NCBI RefSeq assembly: GCF_023898315.1
Contig: NC_064619.1
Span: 303,776,150-303,840,149 of the forward strand
Origin: Schistocerca nitens
Lineage: Eukaryota; Arthropoda; Insecta; Orthoptera; Acrididae
Direction of reading: 5' to 3'
DNA: 64,000 nucleotides
Every line of letters begins with the position of its first letter. Position 1 is the first letter of the stretch. Both the position numbers and the translations under genes were made by a program. Below are positions 9,721-21,308 of the stretch, piece after piece. Below the pieces are notes generated by a model, which was not told the origin of the DNA, did no database searches, and was given only the letters and a program-made list of their open reading frames with translations.

Positions 9721-11054
9721 TGGATGTGACTTATATAGCTCAAACACAGAAACAAGTACCAAGAAATAAAATCCAAACGAAATAATAGTATACAATTAAT
9801 GAAAAATCACGAAAAATAACGAAGCATGGAATGGAGAACTAGAATTGCTCTAGTTGTCCTCTTACGTTCCTGACTAAACTCACCATCGCAAACAGTGCCA
9901 TATTCGGAAAAAAATAGCGAAACATTTGTGAGGACCAAGATCATAAACATGATTGCTACTTGATACATCGCAACAATTTAAGCTGTGTACTTAGTATCCT
10001 GCGTGACCACATCCTCGGCAATCGCGAAATATTTGTACTAAACGGTATAGGTTATGTCAGTTACTAAGACAACCACATATAACATTTAATAACAGCCACG
10101 GTGGAGGTATAACACTACATGTATTTCTCCACGTCGTAAACACTGGTCAAAGCTGACGAGTGGAATCGTACACTAAAACTGACCCAAAATACTTAAAATT
10201 CATCTCTAATCCTGTAGGGCTTCTTAAAAAATATATTGTTGCTTACGGTAAGTCCACGGAGAACGTGTATTTGTAGACACCTTGGCGATGTACGAACCTT
10301 GTCAAGCATTGTCTAAACGAGTGAGTGCAGCAACAACCTGACACGGCAGCTTCGAATGAGCGTTTATAATTTATGGTGTTCCAATCTTCCTGAAACTACA
10401 AGATCATAAAATTAATGTTTCTCCAACACAGACTGCCTGAGACAAACCTTAATAAGCAGTCTGGACTACTGATTTGCGGGCTTAAATTACCTTGAATATA
10501 ACTGCTGTGTCGAAAGTCTTCATATTCATTAAACATACATGAATGTGAGAATTAATATTATGCATTCGCCGAAAGTTGCAATCGAGTCGACGTCTGTGTT
10601 TTTCGAGAAATCAAATGCTGGTTGATGGCGTCTCAGAGACGGCTATCGTTGATCCGTGATTTTACCGTATTTCACGGTTGCCTTTGAGATTTTCTGAATG
10701 GAGACGGGAACATTGATGTTGCTCGCCGTTCGACTCGTCTCAGACTGTTTCTAAGCTACGGCATGGGGCGTCGAAGAGACCCCTGTATTGTTGACAACTG
10801 CGTCATGTCTCGATTTGTGTTGTTTATTCTAAGAGGGTATGCGGCCAAGTATCACCGTACAATCAAAAACCTATCGAGCGATGACAAAAGGAGCGTAAAC
10901 GGTTGCCATGAATAAAGTGCACCTGGGGCCCTAAGGGAAGAAAGGAAAGAAATAAGGAAACTTTAAAACGGAAAGGAAAACTGGATAAAAACTGTAAAAT
11001 TGATCAATCAGGACAAATCCTTCACCAGGTTAAAGTAATCTAAGTTATTTATTT
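9721..11054. other. Unrecognised sequence
   Basis: AT-rich and non-coding as far as I can see. No motif, repeat or frame that I can assign. Confidence 0.4.
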
Positions 11055-11700
11055 TTGTTTTATTCTGTAGGTCTAGTTCCGCAGGACCAAACTGAGGAGC
11101 GAGCCTCCATGGTCATGGAACGAATCAGTACATACAATTAACATCTGGTACGTTAATAGCAGATAAAATTTACGCGAATAATACGTGGATGACAAGCTGA
11201 TGAGTAAAAAAATAGCATCACCACCAACACAGCATAAGAATCTGCTTAATTTTTATCACATATCTCACATACAAAATAGGTGGAGAGAGCCATGAGGAGA
11301 TTCTTCAGTTTGGATTTGAAAGTGCGTGGAGTGCTGCAAAGATCGTTTAACTCTTGCGGTAGCCTACTGAAAATGGCGAACACTGCACGACCTTCTGCAC
11401 ACGAGTCCAGGAGGTGCGATCGAAATGAAGATTGAATTTCTGCCTGGTAGTAACTGCGTGAAGGCTGCTAATTCTCGTGGATAAGCTGATGTTTTTAACA
11501 ACAAACGACATTAAAGAAAATACCTTCAGAGGTCAATGTCAAAATTTCCAGACTCTTGAACAGTGGTTGAAAAGTGTTTCGCCAACTGAACGCCATATTT
11601 TGCTCGAACTGCCCTTTTATGAGCCAAAACTACCCTTTGAGATTGGGAGAAGTTATCCCAGAATACATATAATAACGTATGTTTTCAATATAATGTATAA
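11055..11700 (-). pseudogene. LINE 3' fragment: C-terminus of ORF2
   Basis: Minus-strand translation in pieces resembles the C-terminal tail of an insect LINE ORF2. A block RLPQELNDLCSTPRTFKSKL lies near 11300-11370 and is followed by a short Phe/Leu-rich end. Upstream pieces (near 11480-11620) are frameshifted. No RT motif is present, so only the last few hundred bases of the element were inserted or survive. By style it belongs with the LINEs at 42500-51200 and 55100-60246, but the clade is not certain. Confidence 0.55.
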
Positions 11701-11754
11701 TTAAAGTAGACTAATTTCCGTGTTGGACTATCACTTATTTCAGATATTATTCTC

Positions 11755-11850
11755 CACATCTACATCTACATGTATACATCACAAAAACCCCTTGCAGTGT
11801 GTGGCGGAGGGTACTTCGTGTATCAACAGAAGTACTGGACAACTGCTGTG
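11755..11850 (-). repeat. CR1-like LINE 3'-end fragment
   Basis: Contains (CATCTA)n at 11757-11773 followed by GTGGCGGAGGGTACTTCGTG. This is the reverse complement of the 3' end of the 44974-49190 LINE (GTACCCTCCGCCACACACCG then (GATGTA)n). It is a short, severely 5'-truncated insertion of the same family. Confidence 0.75.
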
Positions 11851-12612
11851 TTGGTCATTAACTAAGAAGCCACCGGCTCACTTTATACTTCTGATCACCA
11901 GATATTGATGACAGTTTGATGAGGTATTCTACCTGAAATGTGACAAATATAGTCATCGGGTTATCAGCTGGTGACCCCTTGTTTAGTGATAAATATAGCA
12001 ATCGTGCAGTATTCCTACTGATTTGCAGTGTGGTCGCCTTTTTCCTGCGTGGCTTTAAGTTACAACTTAAAGCCATTTTGTGTGCCACTGACACTTTCGC
12101 CCTTTCCTTTCCCAGCCCCGAATAGTTCGCGGGATGAACGATTGCCGGCAAGCCTCCGTGTGGACTCGAATTTCTTTAATGTTATCTTCATGGTCTTTTC
12201 ACGAGACATACGTAGGAGGAAGCAAACTATTTGTTCACTCTTCTGTGAACGTATGCTCTCGGAACTTTAACAATAAACCATACCGCGATGTGGAACCATG
12301 AAGGTAAAAGAAGATGGGAGAGGGCACTACAGACTTACGTTCTACGTTTTTTTGAAGCCAGAGTAGAGGGGCCTTCCGCCATCTTAAACAGCCTAAAACA
12401 TTACTAAACTACTGTTTACCACTTCTTCTTGTTCATTATCTCTGTCGTGTGCACGCGACAACTGTTATAAATATTAAAAATTACAGTGCTTACATAATTA
12501 ACATAGTGTCAGAAAGGTAATTTCGAACGTTTTTCTGTTCTTGAATGCTATTTGCCCTAGCAATACAACACATGTGGCCTCGTTAATGTAATTTGTTTTT
12601 TGTTGATATATT
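11851..12612. other. Unrecognised sequence
   Basis: No gene or element recognised. Overlapping small frames on both strands around 11860-12270 have no motif. Confidence 0.4.
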
Positions 12613-12624
12613 TCTAATAATCAA

Positions 12625-12820
12625 ATGGTTCAAATGGCTCTAAGCACTATGGGACTTAACATCTGAGGTCATCAGTCCCCTAGACTTAGAACTACTTAAA
12701 CCTAACTAACCTAAGGACATCACACACAACCATGTCCGAGGCAGGATTCGAACCTGCGACCGTAGCAACCGCGTGATTCCGGACTGAAGCGCCTAGAACC
12801 GCTTGACCACCGCGGCCGGC
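12625..12820 (-). mobile_element. tRNA-derived SINE (main family)
   Basis: Full-length copy. On the element strand it runs from a tRNA-like head (GCCGGCCGCGGTGGTC, B box GGTTCGAATCC) into the conserved tail containing TTAGGTTAGTTAGGTTTAAG and ends CATTTGAACCAT. Flanked by the 12-bp duplication TCTAATAATCAA (12613-12624 and 12821-12832). SINEs are transcribed by RNA polymerase III from the internal A and B boxes and mobilised by a partner LINE. Confidence 0.92.
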
Positions 12821-12902
12821 TCTAATAATCAAGAAGAGTAACAAATTATGTGCAAAACATGGTTTCGTAATCCATGTATTCCACTTTTGTTGTGCTTGTA
12901 TC

Positions 12903-13100
12903 AAATGGTTCAAATGGCTCTGAGCACTATGGGACTCAACTGCTGTGGTTATCAGTCCCCTAGAACTTAGAACTACTTAAACCTAACTAACCTAAGGACA
13001 TCACACACATCCATTCCCGAGGCAGGATTCGAACCTGCGACCGTAGCAGTCCCACGGTTCCGGACTGCGCGCCTAGAACCGCGAGACCACCGCGGCCGGA
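12903..13100 (-). mobile_element. tRNA-derived SINE (main family)
   Basis: Second full-length copy, in the same orientation as the SINE at 12625 and only 71 bp from that copy's right-hand duplication. Flanked by a perfect 12-bp duplication TGTGCTTGTATC (12891-12902 and 13101-13112), so it is an independent insertion and not a tandem duplication. Confidence 0.93.
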
Positions 13101-13112
13101 TGTGCTTGTATC

Positions 13113-13805
13113 GATAGCAAATGAAACTGGAACTCCGAAACCAATGTTTATTTACTTACATGTACTGCTTTTTGTTCGTTGCATTTTCAGCTTTCAACTC
13201 GTGTGCACATTTTAATGTTCACGTTTGCAAAAAACATTTTAATTTCATTTTTAGATTATCAAAGTATGTAAGTCTGTACCGTGCTTTGCCATATACCAAT
13301 ATTCAGTTAGTTAGTTGGTTTCATATTCCATGTACCATTTGTGTGATCGATAGCAATGATGTGGAACGACTCATTTTGTGCATTTTTATATTAGCATCAA
13401 TTTTTTTAAAATATGCCTCTGGGCTGATCATTTATTAGTCTTTTGTTTTTGTTTTTTTAGTTAAAGACAGATGTTAGTTATTAATTCCTACCCATCACTA
13501 TTTACTCATTACAATAATAGATAGTCGTCTGCGGAATGCGAGGAGTTATCAAAGAGAAACGTTTTCTGTTTAGCTTCAAATTTTATTTTGCCGTCTTGCA
13601 GGTATTTTATATCACTGGGTTTGGATTCCTGCAGTAAGAACCGTTGTTTGTGTTACAGATAATCGTAACCCTTGTTTGTGCTACAGATAATCCTAATGTG
13701 GCGAAACAAATGTCGTCTCTTTTCCTCTGGTAATGTAGTTCTCTACGTCATCGTATCTGTTGAAGTGCAGTGAATTATTTACAACAAACGTCTTGAGGAA
13801 ATAAC
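13113..13805. other. Unrecognised AT-rich sequence
   Basis: A 105-codon plus-strand frame (13121-13438) has no motif. It contains two nearby near-repeats of CTTGTTTGTGCTACAGATAA type at about 13640-13690. Nothing else recognised. Confidence 0.4.
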
Positions 13806-14130
13806 TATGCTCTGAAGCGTATAGATTGCTACTCACACACCGAACAACAGGCAGGCACGATGAAAAAAGTGTTCGTATACGTTTTCGGCCAAAGTCTTCT
13901 TTACAAAGGAAGCAAGGCATACACACACACACACTGATACAATCATACACACGAAACTCACACACACAAGACAGCCAGAATGTTTTTTATTTAAAGAAGG
14001 AGAAAATGTGAACAATGAATAATTATTGATGAGAGGAATGACGTGCTGCACCAACAATAACCGCTGTCGAGTAGCCGTGTGTTGTGCGGGGACGAGACCG
14101 TCGACACAGTGTGGCTCGGATGTCGAAGCT
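13806..14130. repeat. Dispersed repeat with internal (CA)n
   Basis: Begins with TAGATTGCTACTCACACACC, continues through a GTTTTCGGCCAAAGTCTTCT block into (AC)n at 13919-13936 and a second CA-rich run near 13965. This order (TTGCTACTCA..., TTTCGGCC..., CA tract) resembles a repeat that I recall as common in arthropod genomes. Family unassigned. The minus-strand frames across it are low-complexity Val/Cys/Ser products. Confidence 0.4.
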
Positions 14131-14579
14131 TTCGCGGTTTGGAAGGCAATGAAAAACACAAGAAAGAATCAAATAAAAACAAACGGCTGAACCGTAATTC
14201 TTGTATACAAAACAAAATATTGCTTGAACGGCCCCACTTATGAACGAAATGAGTCCTTTAAAATTTAGATTACAATTTGATAAATTAGCACACCAGTAAC
14301 CAACATAAGCTGGCATTTTTGATAGAACTACGTCTCCACACACTAAAAGCACCAGATTCTACGCAGCATACGATCACAAAAGCCGATAGATATCCTCAAC
14401 AGTAGAAACTGGGCATGGGCACTTCTGACCGACATCAATGGGAAATGCCATCACGGTGAGCCATGTAGGTATAAATGCGGTGAACCTAAGATGTTGGGCT
14501 ACATAAGATGCCGGACGTCGGCTTCAAGTTTGTGACGTAATGGCAACTCCCTTCTTTTTGTACCTCCATGCACAGAACG
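14131..14579. other. Unrecognised sequence
   Basis: No element assigned. May continue the repeat at 13806 or be downstream flank of the LINE at 14580. Confidence 0.35.
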
Positions 14580-16300
14580 CTTCTCTTGTGGCGTATACCC
14601 TTGGTGTGACGCTTTCGTACTTGCTAAATGAACCTGTAACGAAATACGATGCGCTCCATTGGATCTTCTTTATCTCCTCTATCAGTCCTATCTAGCATGG
14701 ATCCCATACTGACGAGCGATATTCAAATATTGGTCGAACTAGTGTTTATTAAGCTACTTGCTTTCTTGATGGACTACATTTCCTGAGGATTCATCCTATT
14801 AATTTTATGTGATCATTCCACTTCATATCGCTCCGTATGCATACTCCTAGACATTTAATTGAAGAAATTGTTTCCAGTGATTGTTCCGTAATCGTCTAAT
14901 CAAACAATAACGGGTCTATCTATTTATTTGCAGTACTTTATATTTGTTTTCATTGAGGGTCAGTTGCTACTCCCTGCACCAAGCGCCAATCCCGTGCAGG
15001 CCTTCTTGCATTTCGCTACAATTTTCTAGCTTCACGAATTCTCTGTATACCACAGCATCGTCTACGAAAAGCCTTATGGAACTTCCGACGATATCTCCTA
15101 CGTGATTTGCATATATCGTGTAAAGTAATGGTCCTATAACACTATAATGGGGCATGCACCAATTAATTTTGTGATTGGCGACTTCTCTCCGTTCAAAATG
15201 ACATGCTGTTTTCTGACTGCTGGAAACTCTTCAGTGTCTTCACACAACTGGTCCGATATTCCGTGCGCTCATATCTTGGTTCCTACAGAGGAGATTTTCG
15301 ACCTCCAGAAATGTCGTAATACGCGAGGATAAAACAAGTTCCAAAATACTACAACTGACCGAGGTCAGAGATATAGGCCTATAGATTTGTGCGTCTGTTC
15401 GACGACTCTTCTTGAAAAGGGAATTACCTGCGGTTTTTTCCAGTCGTGGGAACACTTCACTTCCCGAAAGACCTACGGTGAACTGCTGCTAGAAGATGGG
15501 CAAGTTGTTTGGCGTATTCTACGTAGAATCGTGGTGGTATCCTGTCAAGTCCAGTGGTCTTCCTTCTGTTGAGCGATTTCAGCTGCTTCTCTAACCCATG
15601 GTCACTTACTTCGATATCAGCCATTTTATAGTCCGTGCGATGATTTCCAGTAACCACTCCAGTGCGATCTTTCTTTGTGAAACAATTTCGAAGAAAGATG
15701 TTCAGTATTTCGGCCATTTCTGTGTCGGCCTCCGTTTCAGTGCCATTCTGGTCACAGAGTTTCTGGACAGATGGCTTCCATCGGTTTACTGATTTAACGT
15801 AAGACAAAAACTTCTTAAGATTTACTGTAAAGTCGGTAGACAGAATTTTACTTTCGAATTCGATGAACGCTTCACGCTTGGCTCTCCTTACGCTCATATT
15901 GGCTCCATTTATTCTTTGTTTGTCTGTGGGGTTCGGCTACGTTTAAATTTGTAACGCAGCACTTTTTGCTTTCGCAGCAGTTTTATAACATGGCTGTTGA
16001 ACCACGGTGGGTATTTTCCATCCCTCACAACATTGCCTGTAATGTAGCTGTTAAAACCGTATTGTACAGTGCTCTTGAACTCCGTCCATTGCTATTCAGC
16101 TTTCGTAGTACTAGATATGAAATTTTCATGCTGACCGCTGAATTAATCTGAAACCTGTTTCTTGTCGCTCTTGCTAAGCAGAAAGATCTTCCTGTCTTTG
16201 TCTTCCTATTTGCGGCCGTATTCAGTGATGCTGTATCGGCCTAATGATAACTAATTTCCCGTTCTGCGCTAATTGAGTCGAGAAGAAGGGGTCTTTTCGT
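14580..16300 (-). pseudogene. Decayed CR1-like LINE ORF2
   Basis: Minus-strand pieces align block by block with ORF2 of the intact LINE at 44974-49190. Seen in element order: AKREAFIEFESKILS and FLSYVKSVNRWKPSVQ (15457-15897), DGLEKQLKSL-type and DRIPPRFYVEYAKQLAH, then DAQIYRPISLTSVSC (15240-15455), then SVIGPLLYTIYANHVGDIVG and LFVDDAVVY (14967-15155), the last corresponding to the RT FADD motif now VDD. Near 14650-14700 a piece reads like SSVWDPC.IGLIEEI. Frames are broken at least four times. The 3' tail and target duplication were not found. Confidence 0.85.
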
Positions 16301-16394
16301 TACCAGCAGGTCTGAGATGTTACCTCCAAGAGTCGGTGCTCTGATTAGCTACTGAAGGTAACTTTCGGAAAATTCAGTCAGAAAAATTAGGTAA

Positions 16395-17646
16395 CTGTGA
16401 TAGAGGTGGACAGCGATCACGCACACTTCTCTCTAAAGTAGATGATAAAGGCTCAATACTGTTGAGATATGGCCACTGCGGTGGTCACCGGCGAAGCGAC
16501 AATTCATCCTCGTGTTAACGAAACCAGTCCTGGACGATGTGAGCCGTGTGAACAGCGTCCTTGCGGTCTTGGAACACAGCATCACCACTGGAGAACAAAC
16601 ACTGTACGTGGGATGGATCTCATGAGCCAAAATGATCACATAATCCTGAACAATAACACGGCCTTGCAGAGGATCCATGGCGCCAAAGGAATACCACGAT
16701 ATGTTTGCCCAAATCATCATTGAACCACCGCTACGAATCATTCTTGGGACGTAAACTCGACCTGAAGTTAGAAACAGTGTGAAACAAGATTAATCCTACC
16801 AAATGACTTTCTTCCATTGCTCAGTAGTCCAGATTTTATAGCTTCGGCACCACATTTTCCTGTTATGGGCATTTGCATCACAGACGAGTGGTTCTGGAAT
16901 TCCAGCTCACCCTGCACTTTCCTGCTTACAGACCTCATTTCGTAATGTTTTGAAGCTGACGGGGTGTGCAGGTGTGATATTTAGTTCTGGAGTGACTCTT
17001 TCAGTTGCCGTCCTCTTATTTTTCTTCTTAATCCTCCAATCACCGTCTGTCAAGATCACTCAACACGTAACTTCGTCCGCGCTGTGTCTTAGTTGTTGGC
17101 ATATTTCCGCTTTCCCTGCATGCGGTATAAATTTTCGACACAGTGCCTCTGCCTCTTGAAACACCAAACCTTCGGCTACCCTGGTTGCGGAAGTATCCAC
17201 CATACGAGCACCAACAAGTTGCCCACGTTCGAATTCACTCAAAAATGGTTCAAATGGCTCTGAGCACTATGGGACTCAACTGCTGTGGTCATCAGTCCCC
17301 TAGAACTTAGAACTACTTAAACCTAACTAACCTAAAGACATCACACACACCCATGCCCGAGTCAGATTCGAACCTGCGACCGTAGCAGCAGCGCGGCTCC
17401 GGACTGGAGCGCCTAGAACCGCACGACCACCGCGGCCGGCAGAATTCACTCATTCCGACATAATGCGCTCACAGCTACGAAGAATAATTTTCTGAACACG
17501 ACTTACACTTGTAACGCATTGAGGACATTGCACAGATGCCGTTCTTAGTCAAATACAACAGTGCAATCTGCAGGCTTGGCTAGCGTCTGCCTTTATGTTC
17601 AGGCATTCATTTCGTGCGGTGTATCCGTATTTATGTCCAACCCGTG
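16395..17646 (-). pseudogene. Tc1-like transposon remnant, split by a SINE
   Basis: Minus-strand translation in several frames gives a Tc1-type transposase. The N-terminal helix-turn-helix starts SEFERGQLVGARMVDTSATR (17200-17242, continuing beyond the SINE), and later pieces include a GGSMMIWANISWYSFGAMDP block near 16680-16740. The right end GGACATAAATACGGATACAC-type (read as reverse complement at about 17616-17646) followed by TA suggests the terminal repeat. The opposite end was not found near 16390. Multiple stops mean it is inactive. Confidence 0.7.
17242..17441 (-). mobile_element. tRNA-derived SINE (main family) inside Tc1 remnant
   Basis: Full-length SINE flanked by the perfect 11-bp duplication GAATTCACTCA (17231-17241 and 17442-17452). 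It lies in the N-terminal transposase region of the Tc1 remnant and so is younger than it. Confidence 0.92.
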
Positions 17647-17648
17647 TA

Positions 17649-18360
17649 ATTAAGAGTTAGACTTGACACTCATGGGAGAAAGGAGTGTCGGCCCTCACCC
17701 GTGATTCGGTGTATCCAAATGGCTGACAGGAAACGCTCCTGTAGATACACAAGATAAGTGTGAATAAACTTTAATCGAATAAGCATCTTCGTGTCAACTG
17801 AGACAAGAAGGACATCGGTGAATGGCCTCTACTGCGGAAGAGGCATCCTACGAACGCAAAGGAAGCAGAAGGACCTTTTGCACGGCCTACAATCGTGACT
17901 CTAAGAAAGGGCTGAAATACCTGTAACGTAGAACACTGTTGTTGCTAGCCGTAACAGGAAGAGTAGTGACGTTTAGCTTTCATCTGAACGCTGTTTCTAC
18001 CAAAACTTGGAGTTTGGTAATGTAAAGGCCAGAGGCATCCCTACCTACCGGGTAGCAGAAGAAGGGAATCTGAATAAATTTGGCCAGAGGCGCCCTGGAG
18101 GTCGACACCTACTCGTCGTACTGTCAATGTGGTATGGCCTATACAGAATAGACAACGCGTACAGTGGAAGAGCGTTGTACGGAACATCAAGGTTGCACTC
18201 GCCTACTACAACCCAGTAAGTCTGCAGTTGCGTAACATTATATTTCCAACGGACATTCAATGGAATACGACAAAACTTCGAGTTTGGCCACAGCAACAAC
18301 TTTTTGAGACTCCATTATCAAAGAATCCATTGAAATACGCATCGCGGGAAAACCAGGAAC
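17649..18360. other. Unrecognised sequence
   Basis: No known motif. Overlapping frames of 60-84 codons on both strands (18007-18365) share no family resemblance. Two near-identical AACTTGGAGTTTGG / AACTTCGAGTTTGG motifs about 280 bp apart are noted only. Confidence 0.4.
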
Positions 18361-18371
18361 CGTGACAATGG

Positions 18372-18579
18372 TTAGCCGACCGGAGCGGCCGAGCGGTTCT
18401 AGGCACTGCAGTCTGGAACCGCGCGACCGCTGCGGTCGCAGGTTCGAATCCTGGCTCGGGCTTGGATGTGTCTGATGTCTATAGGTTAGTTAGGTTTAAG
18501 TAGTTCTAAGTTCTAGGGCACTGATGACCACAGAAGTTAAGTCCCATAGCGCTCAGAGCCATTTGAAGCATTTTTTTTT
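18372..18579 (+). mobile_element. tRNA-derived SINE (main family), plus orientation
   Basis: Full-length copy read 5' to 3' on the plus strand: head GACCGGAGCGGCCGAGCGGT, B box GGTTCGAATCC at about 18441, conserved tail, ending with an 8-9 bp poly-T run (18571-18579). Flanked by CGTGACAATGG (18361-18371) and CGCGACAATGG (18580-18590), an 11-bp duplication with one mismatch. Confidence 0.9.
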
Positions 18580-18795
18580 CGCGACAATGGAAACCAATTG
18601 AATAACACGTGGAATCCCGTCATCTCCGAAATTTGCTCGAGACGAAGACGCCAGAGAACTTCGATATCTGCGGCCAGCGACCATACCGACGGTAGCTCAG
18701 TATTGCAGTTCCACCAGCAGGGGCGCTGTCGCTGGGCGGTGTGGTCCTTCTGTCTCCGCGACTGCAGCGCTGGCGCGGCAGTACCATCAGCGCAC

Positions 18796-18830
18796 TATAA
18801 GACAGAGCGGAGAACGTCTTCGTCAGTCCT
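18796..18830 (+). promoter_or_regulatory. Candidate core promoter (TATA plus Inr)
   Basis: TATAA at 18796-18800 and the arthropod initiator TCAGT at 18823-18827, whose A lies 29 bp downstream of the first T of TATAA, the canonical spacing. They lie in an unusually GC-rich segment (about 18640-18930) ending in CGCCGGGAAAATTTAAAATT. No coding region follows that I recognise. It may be the promoter of an unclassified retroelement or solo terminal repeat. Inferred from spacing only. Confidence 0.35.
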
Positions 18831-18959
18831 CGTTCGGATCACCAGACAGTGGTTGGCAGTTTTCCAGCCGAAATATCGTGCAATGAAGTTTACGACGTCC
18901 GGCTGCGGGCACGAAATCCTTTTGAACAGTTGATTCGCCGGGAAAATTTAAAATTTTAC

Positions 18960-21069
18960 AGCTGCATTGCTATTATGTAGTTACGTGCTTAAATGAGACG
19001 TTATGTTTGACATAACTCAAACGATGATGTGTTACAACCAAAGGCAATTTATATATTTACCACCACAATATTGGCCGAGGCGCCTCTTAAATCGTCCGTT
19101 GTTCACAGTAGACCATTTACCGGACTGTGGGGACGTTGTTATAGTATGGATTCTGCCAACAGCAGCAGTGATCAACCAGACAGAAGAAGTCTGATAGTAA
19201 GCATCTTCTTGTTATTAAGGACGTCAGTTTCTGTGAGGGCAGCAGTTAATACTGCACTGCTTCCATGCAAAACTTACACAACTACTGCATGTATATTTTA
19301 CAGATGTGCTGACCTCCTGTGATAAATTAATGTCTTAGCAGTCTTCATATGCATTATATATAAGTGTTTATATTTAGGTTTTGTGGTCATTATTACAAAC
19401 CGTGATTTAGTGCTGGTGAGCCATAACAGCCTATTGGATTTAGAGGCAATATGAGCGAGGTGGACAGTGACTTGTATGTCATAAGATGTACAGGATGTAA
19501 TCTAATTTGCCACCATGCTAACGACTGCCATCAATATATGCTGGGGGCAGTTTGGCGACATGCAGGAGGCCAGGCAATCTGGTGAGCTATTCCCATGAAT
19601 GCACATGGCTGGCTGTGTGAAGAATAAGGAAGTAACAGCTAGATGGTGTTTGCAGTGTGTGTACATATGTGAATGTAAATAAATATAGCCTACAATTTTT
19701 TCTAGCTTATCAATCAATAACAACACACACACTTTCAGTTTATAAAGTGCCAGGAGGTGCTTGCAGCAGTAGAGTCTGGTAACTTTCAACTGTATCACAG
19801 GGTGTGGCAGCCATCATGCACTCAGCATCATGGGTTTGAACTTATTAAGGGAAATAGAATACACACACAATCGTGGTTGCTGTAGTCGATCTACATATGT
19901 TAGTATATAAAGCAAGAATCGATCTGATGTACCTATCTGACGCAAGACAGTCATCATGTGAGTATTGAGAATGCTGGATGTGTGCTCTGACCAGCCTAGT
20001 TTGAGATGTGAGCACTCCTCTCACTCCTCTAGGTAGAGTATATATTTTACACACATGAATTGAATGAGGTAATACATCGAAACTGCAGGCTCCAACATGC
20101 TCAGATAATGTGTAAATAGACAGATTGGCATGCAAATGTGTGCTAGCTTGACTTTCAGATATTGACCCCTGCACCACAATGAGTTGCAATACTTCATATT
20201 AAGAATTCGCCCATCTCTAATTATTGTTATGTGTGTAGCGCACACACAAATCTACACATCACAGAAGCAACAACAGTCCATAAGTGTCTACATCAAGACA
20301 TGGAAGTTTATTTGGACTCCCAAGTAATCAAGAGGAATATCGTTCAATAGAGTGGCTTCCACCTTCATACATATGACTAAGAGATATGAATGCTAGAAGA
20401 CACACTGCACAATCAATTTATGTCAAACCTCCACCGAACCGAACTTCTGCCAATGTAATATAATAACTTTGTAGGGTAAATGGACAGAAAATCCTTGATT
20501 CTTGGTTGCTGCAAATGATCAGTATATGTTACTACAATTATGATATAAAACAAACAAATATGATACACAGATGCCTATATATAGTTTGAAGCACGAACCT
20601 GTGTGTCAGCAGTAGTACCTTGCTGAGTTCGTAAATGCATCAGGGCCTCTTGACTGTCAGGTTCTGAAGGTATTACGATACACCTTTTATAGCTGTGTCA
20701 TGTTAATACAGGATGTATTCACCCTCAAAGATGAATCTGAGTGCTGAAAGAAGACGAGTACACAACCGGTTCACGACATGGGTTCGGACTTTTGATGATG
20801 CATTACACATTTTTTTTTTTGACATTTCCTTTTCTTTATTTATCTACAACATCTTGTCATTATCAGTAATTACTATTACTTCACATAGAGCGATGACACT
20901 ATAATTTATCTCAAATGATTCTGCATTCAATAGTGTTGGTGAAATTAATTAGCGCAGAAACACTAATAATGCTTCCCTCACAACCTCCTCAGGCGTTGGG
21001 AGAGATGGTTAAATCTGTTGTAGCCGTTACTCTGGTAGTATTTGCCATAATTCATCGACAAAACGTATG
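18960..21069. other. Unrecognised sequence
   Basis: No gene or element assigned. Frames at 19502-19798 and 19845-20245 (minus) are Cys/His-rich without a motif. CA-rich tracts occur at 19860-19868 and 20229-20248. Confidence 0.4.
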
Positions 21070-21154
21070 GATTGCGGCTGATTCGAGCCTGAGACCGTAG
21101 CAGCAGCGCGGTTCCGGACTGAAGCGCCTATAACCGCTCGGCCACAGCGGCCGG
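21070..21154 (-). mobile_element. SINE head fragment
   Basis: Only the tRNA-like part of the main SINE family is present (B-box region GATTCGAGCCTGAGACCGTA through CGGCCACAGCGGCCGG). The conserved tail is absent. No target duplication resolved. Confidence 0.75.
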
Positions 21155-21225
21155 TATCTATGGTTCGCTGAGCCACATTGCTGCAGTATTAATAAGAGAA
21201 AGAAATGTGATAGTTGGTCATGGAT

Positions 21226-21304
<79 letters not shown>
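21226..21304. repeat. Compound microsatellite (CA)n(GA)n
   Basis: About 19 CA units run directly into about 20 GA units, with no interruption. The minus-strand frames across it (Ser/Leu and Cys/Val repeats) are artefacts of this repeat. Confidence 0.97.

Positions 21305-21308
<4 letters not shown>

Noticed and set aside
12690..13100. tRNA gene candidates (GGTTCGAATCC boxes) here and at each SINE
   Set aside because: They are tRNA-derived SINE heads with a fixed tail and target duplications, and they lack a foldable full tRNA.
12625..13100. Tandem duplication of a SINE
   Set aside because: Each copy has its own different 12-bp duplication, so they are independent insertions.
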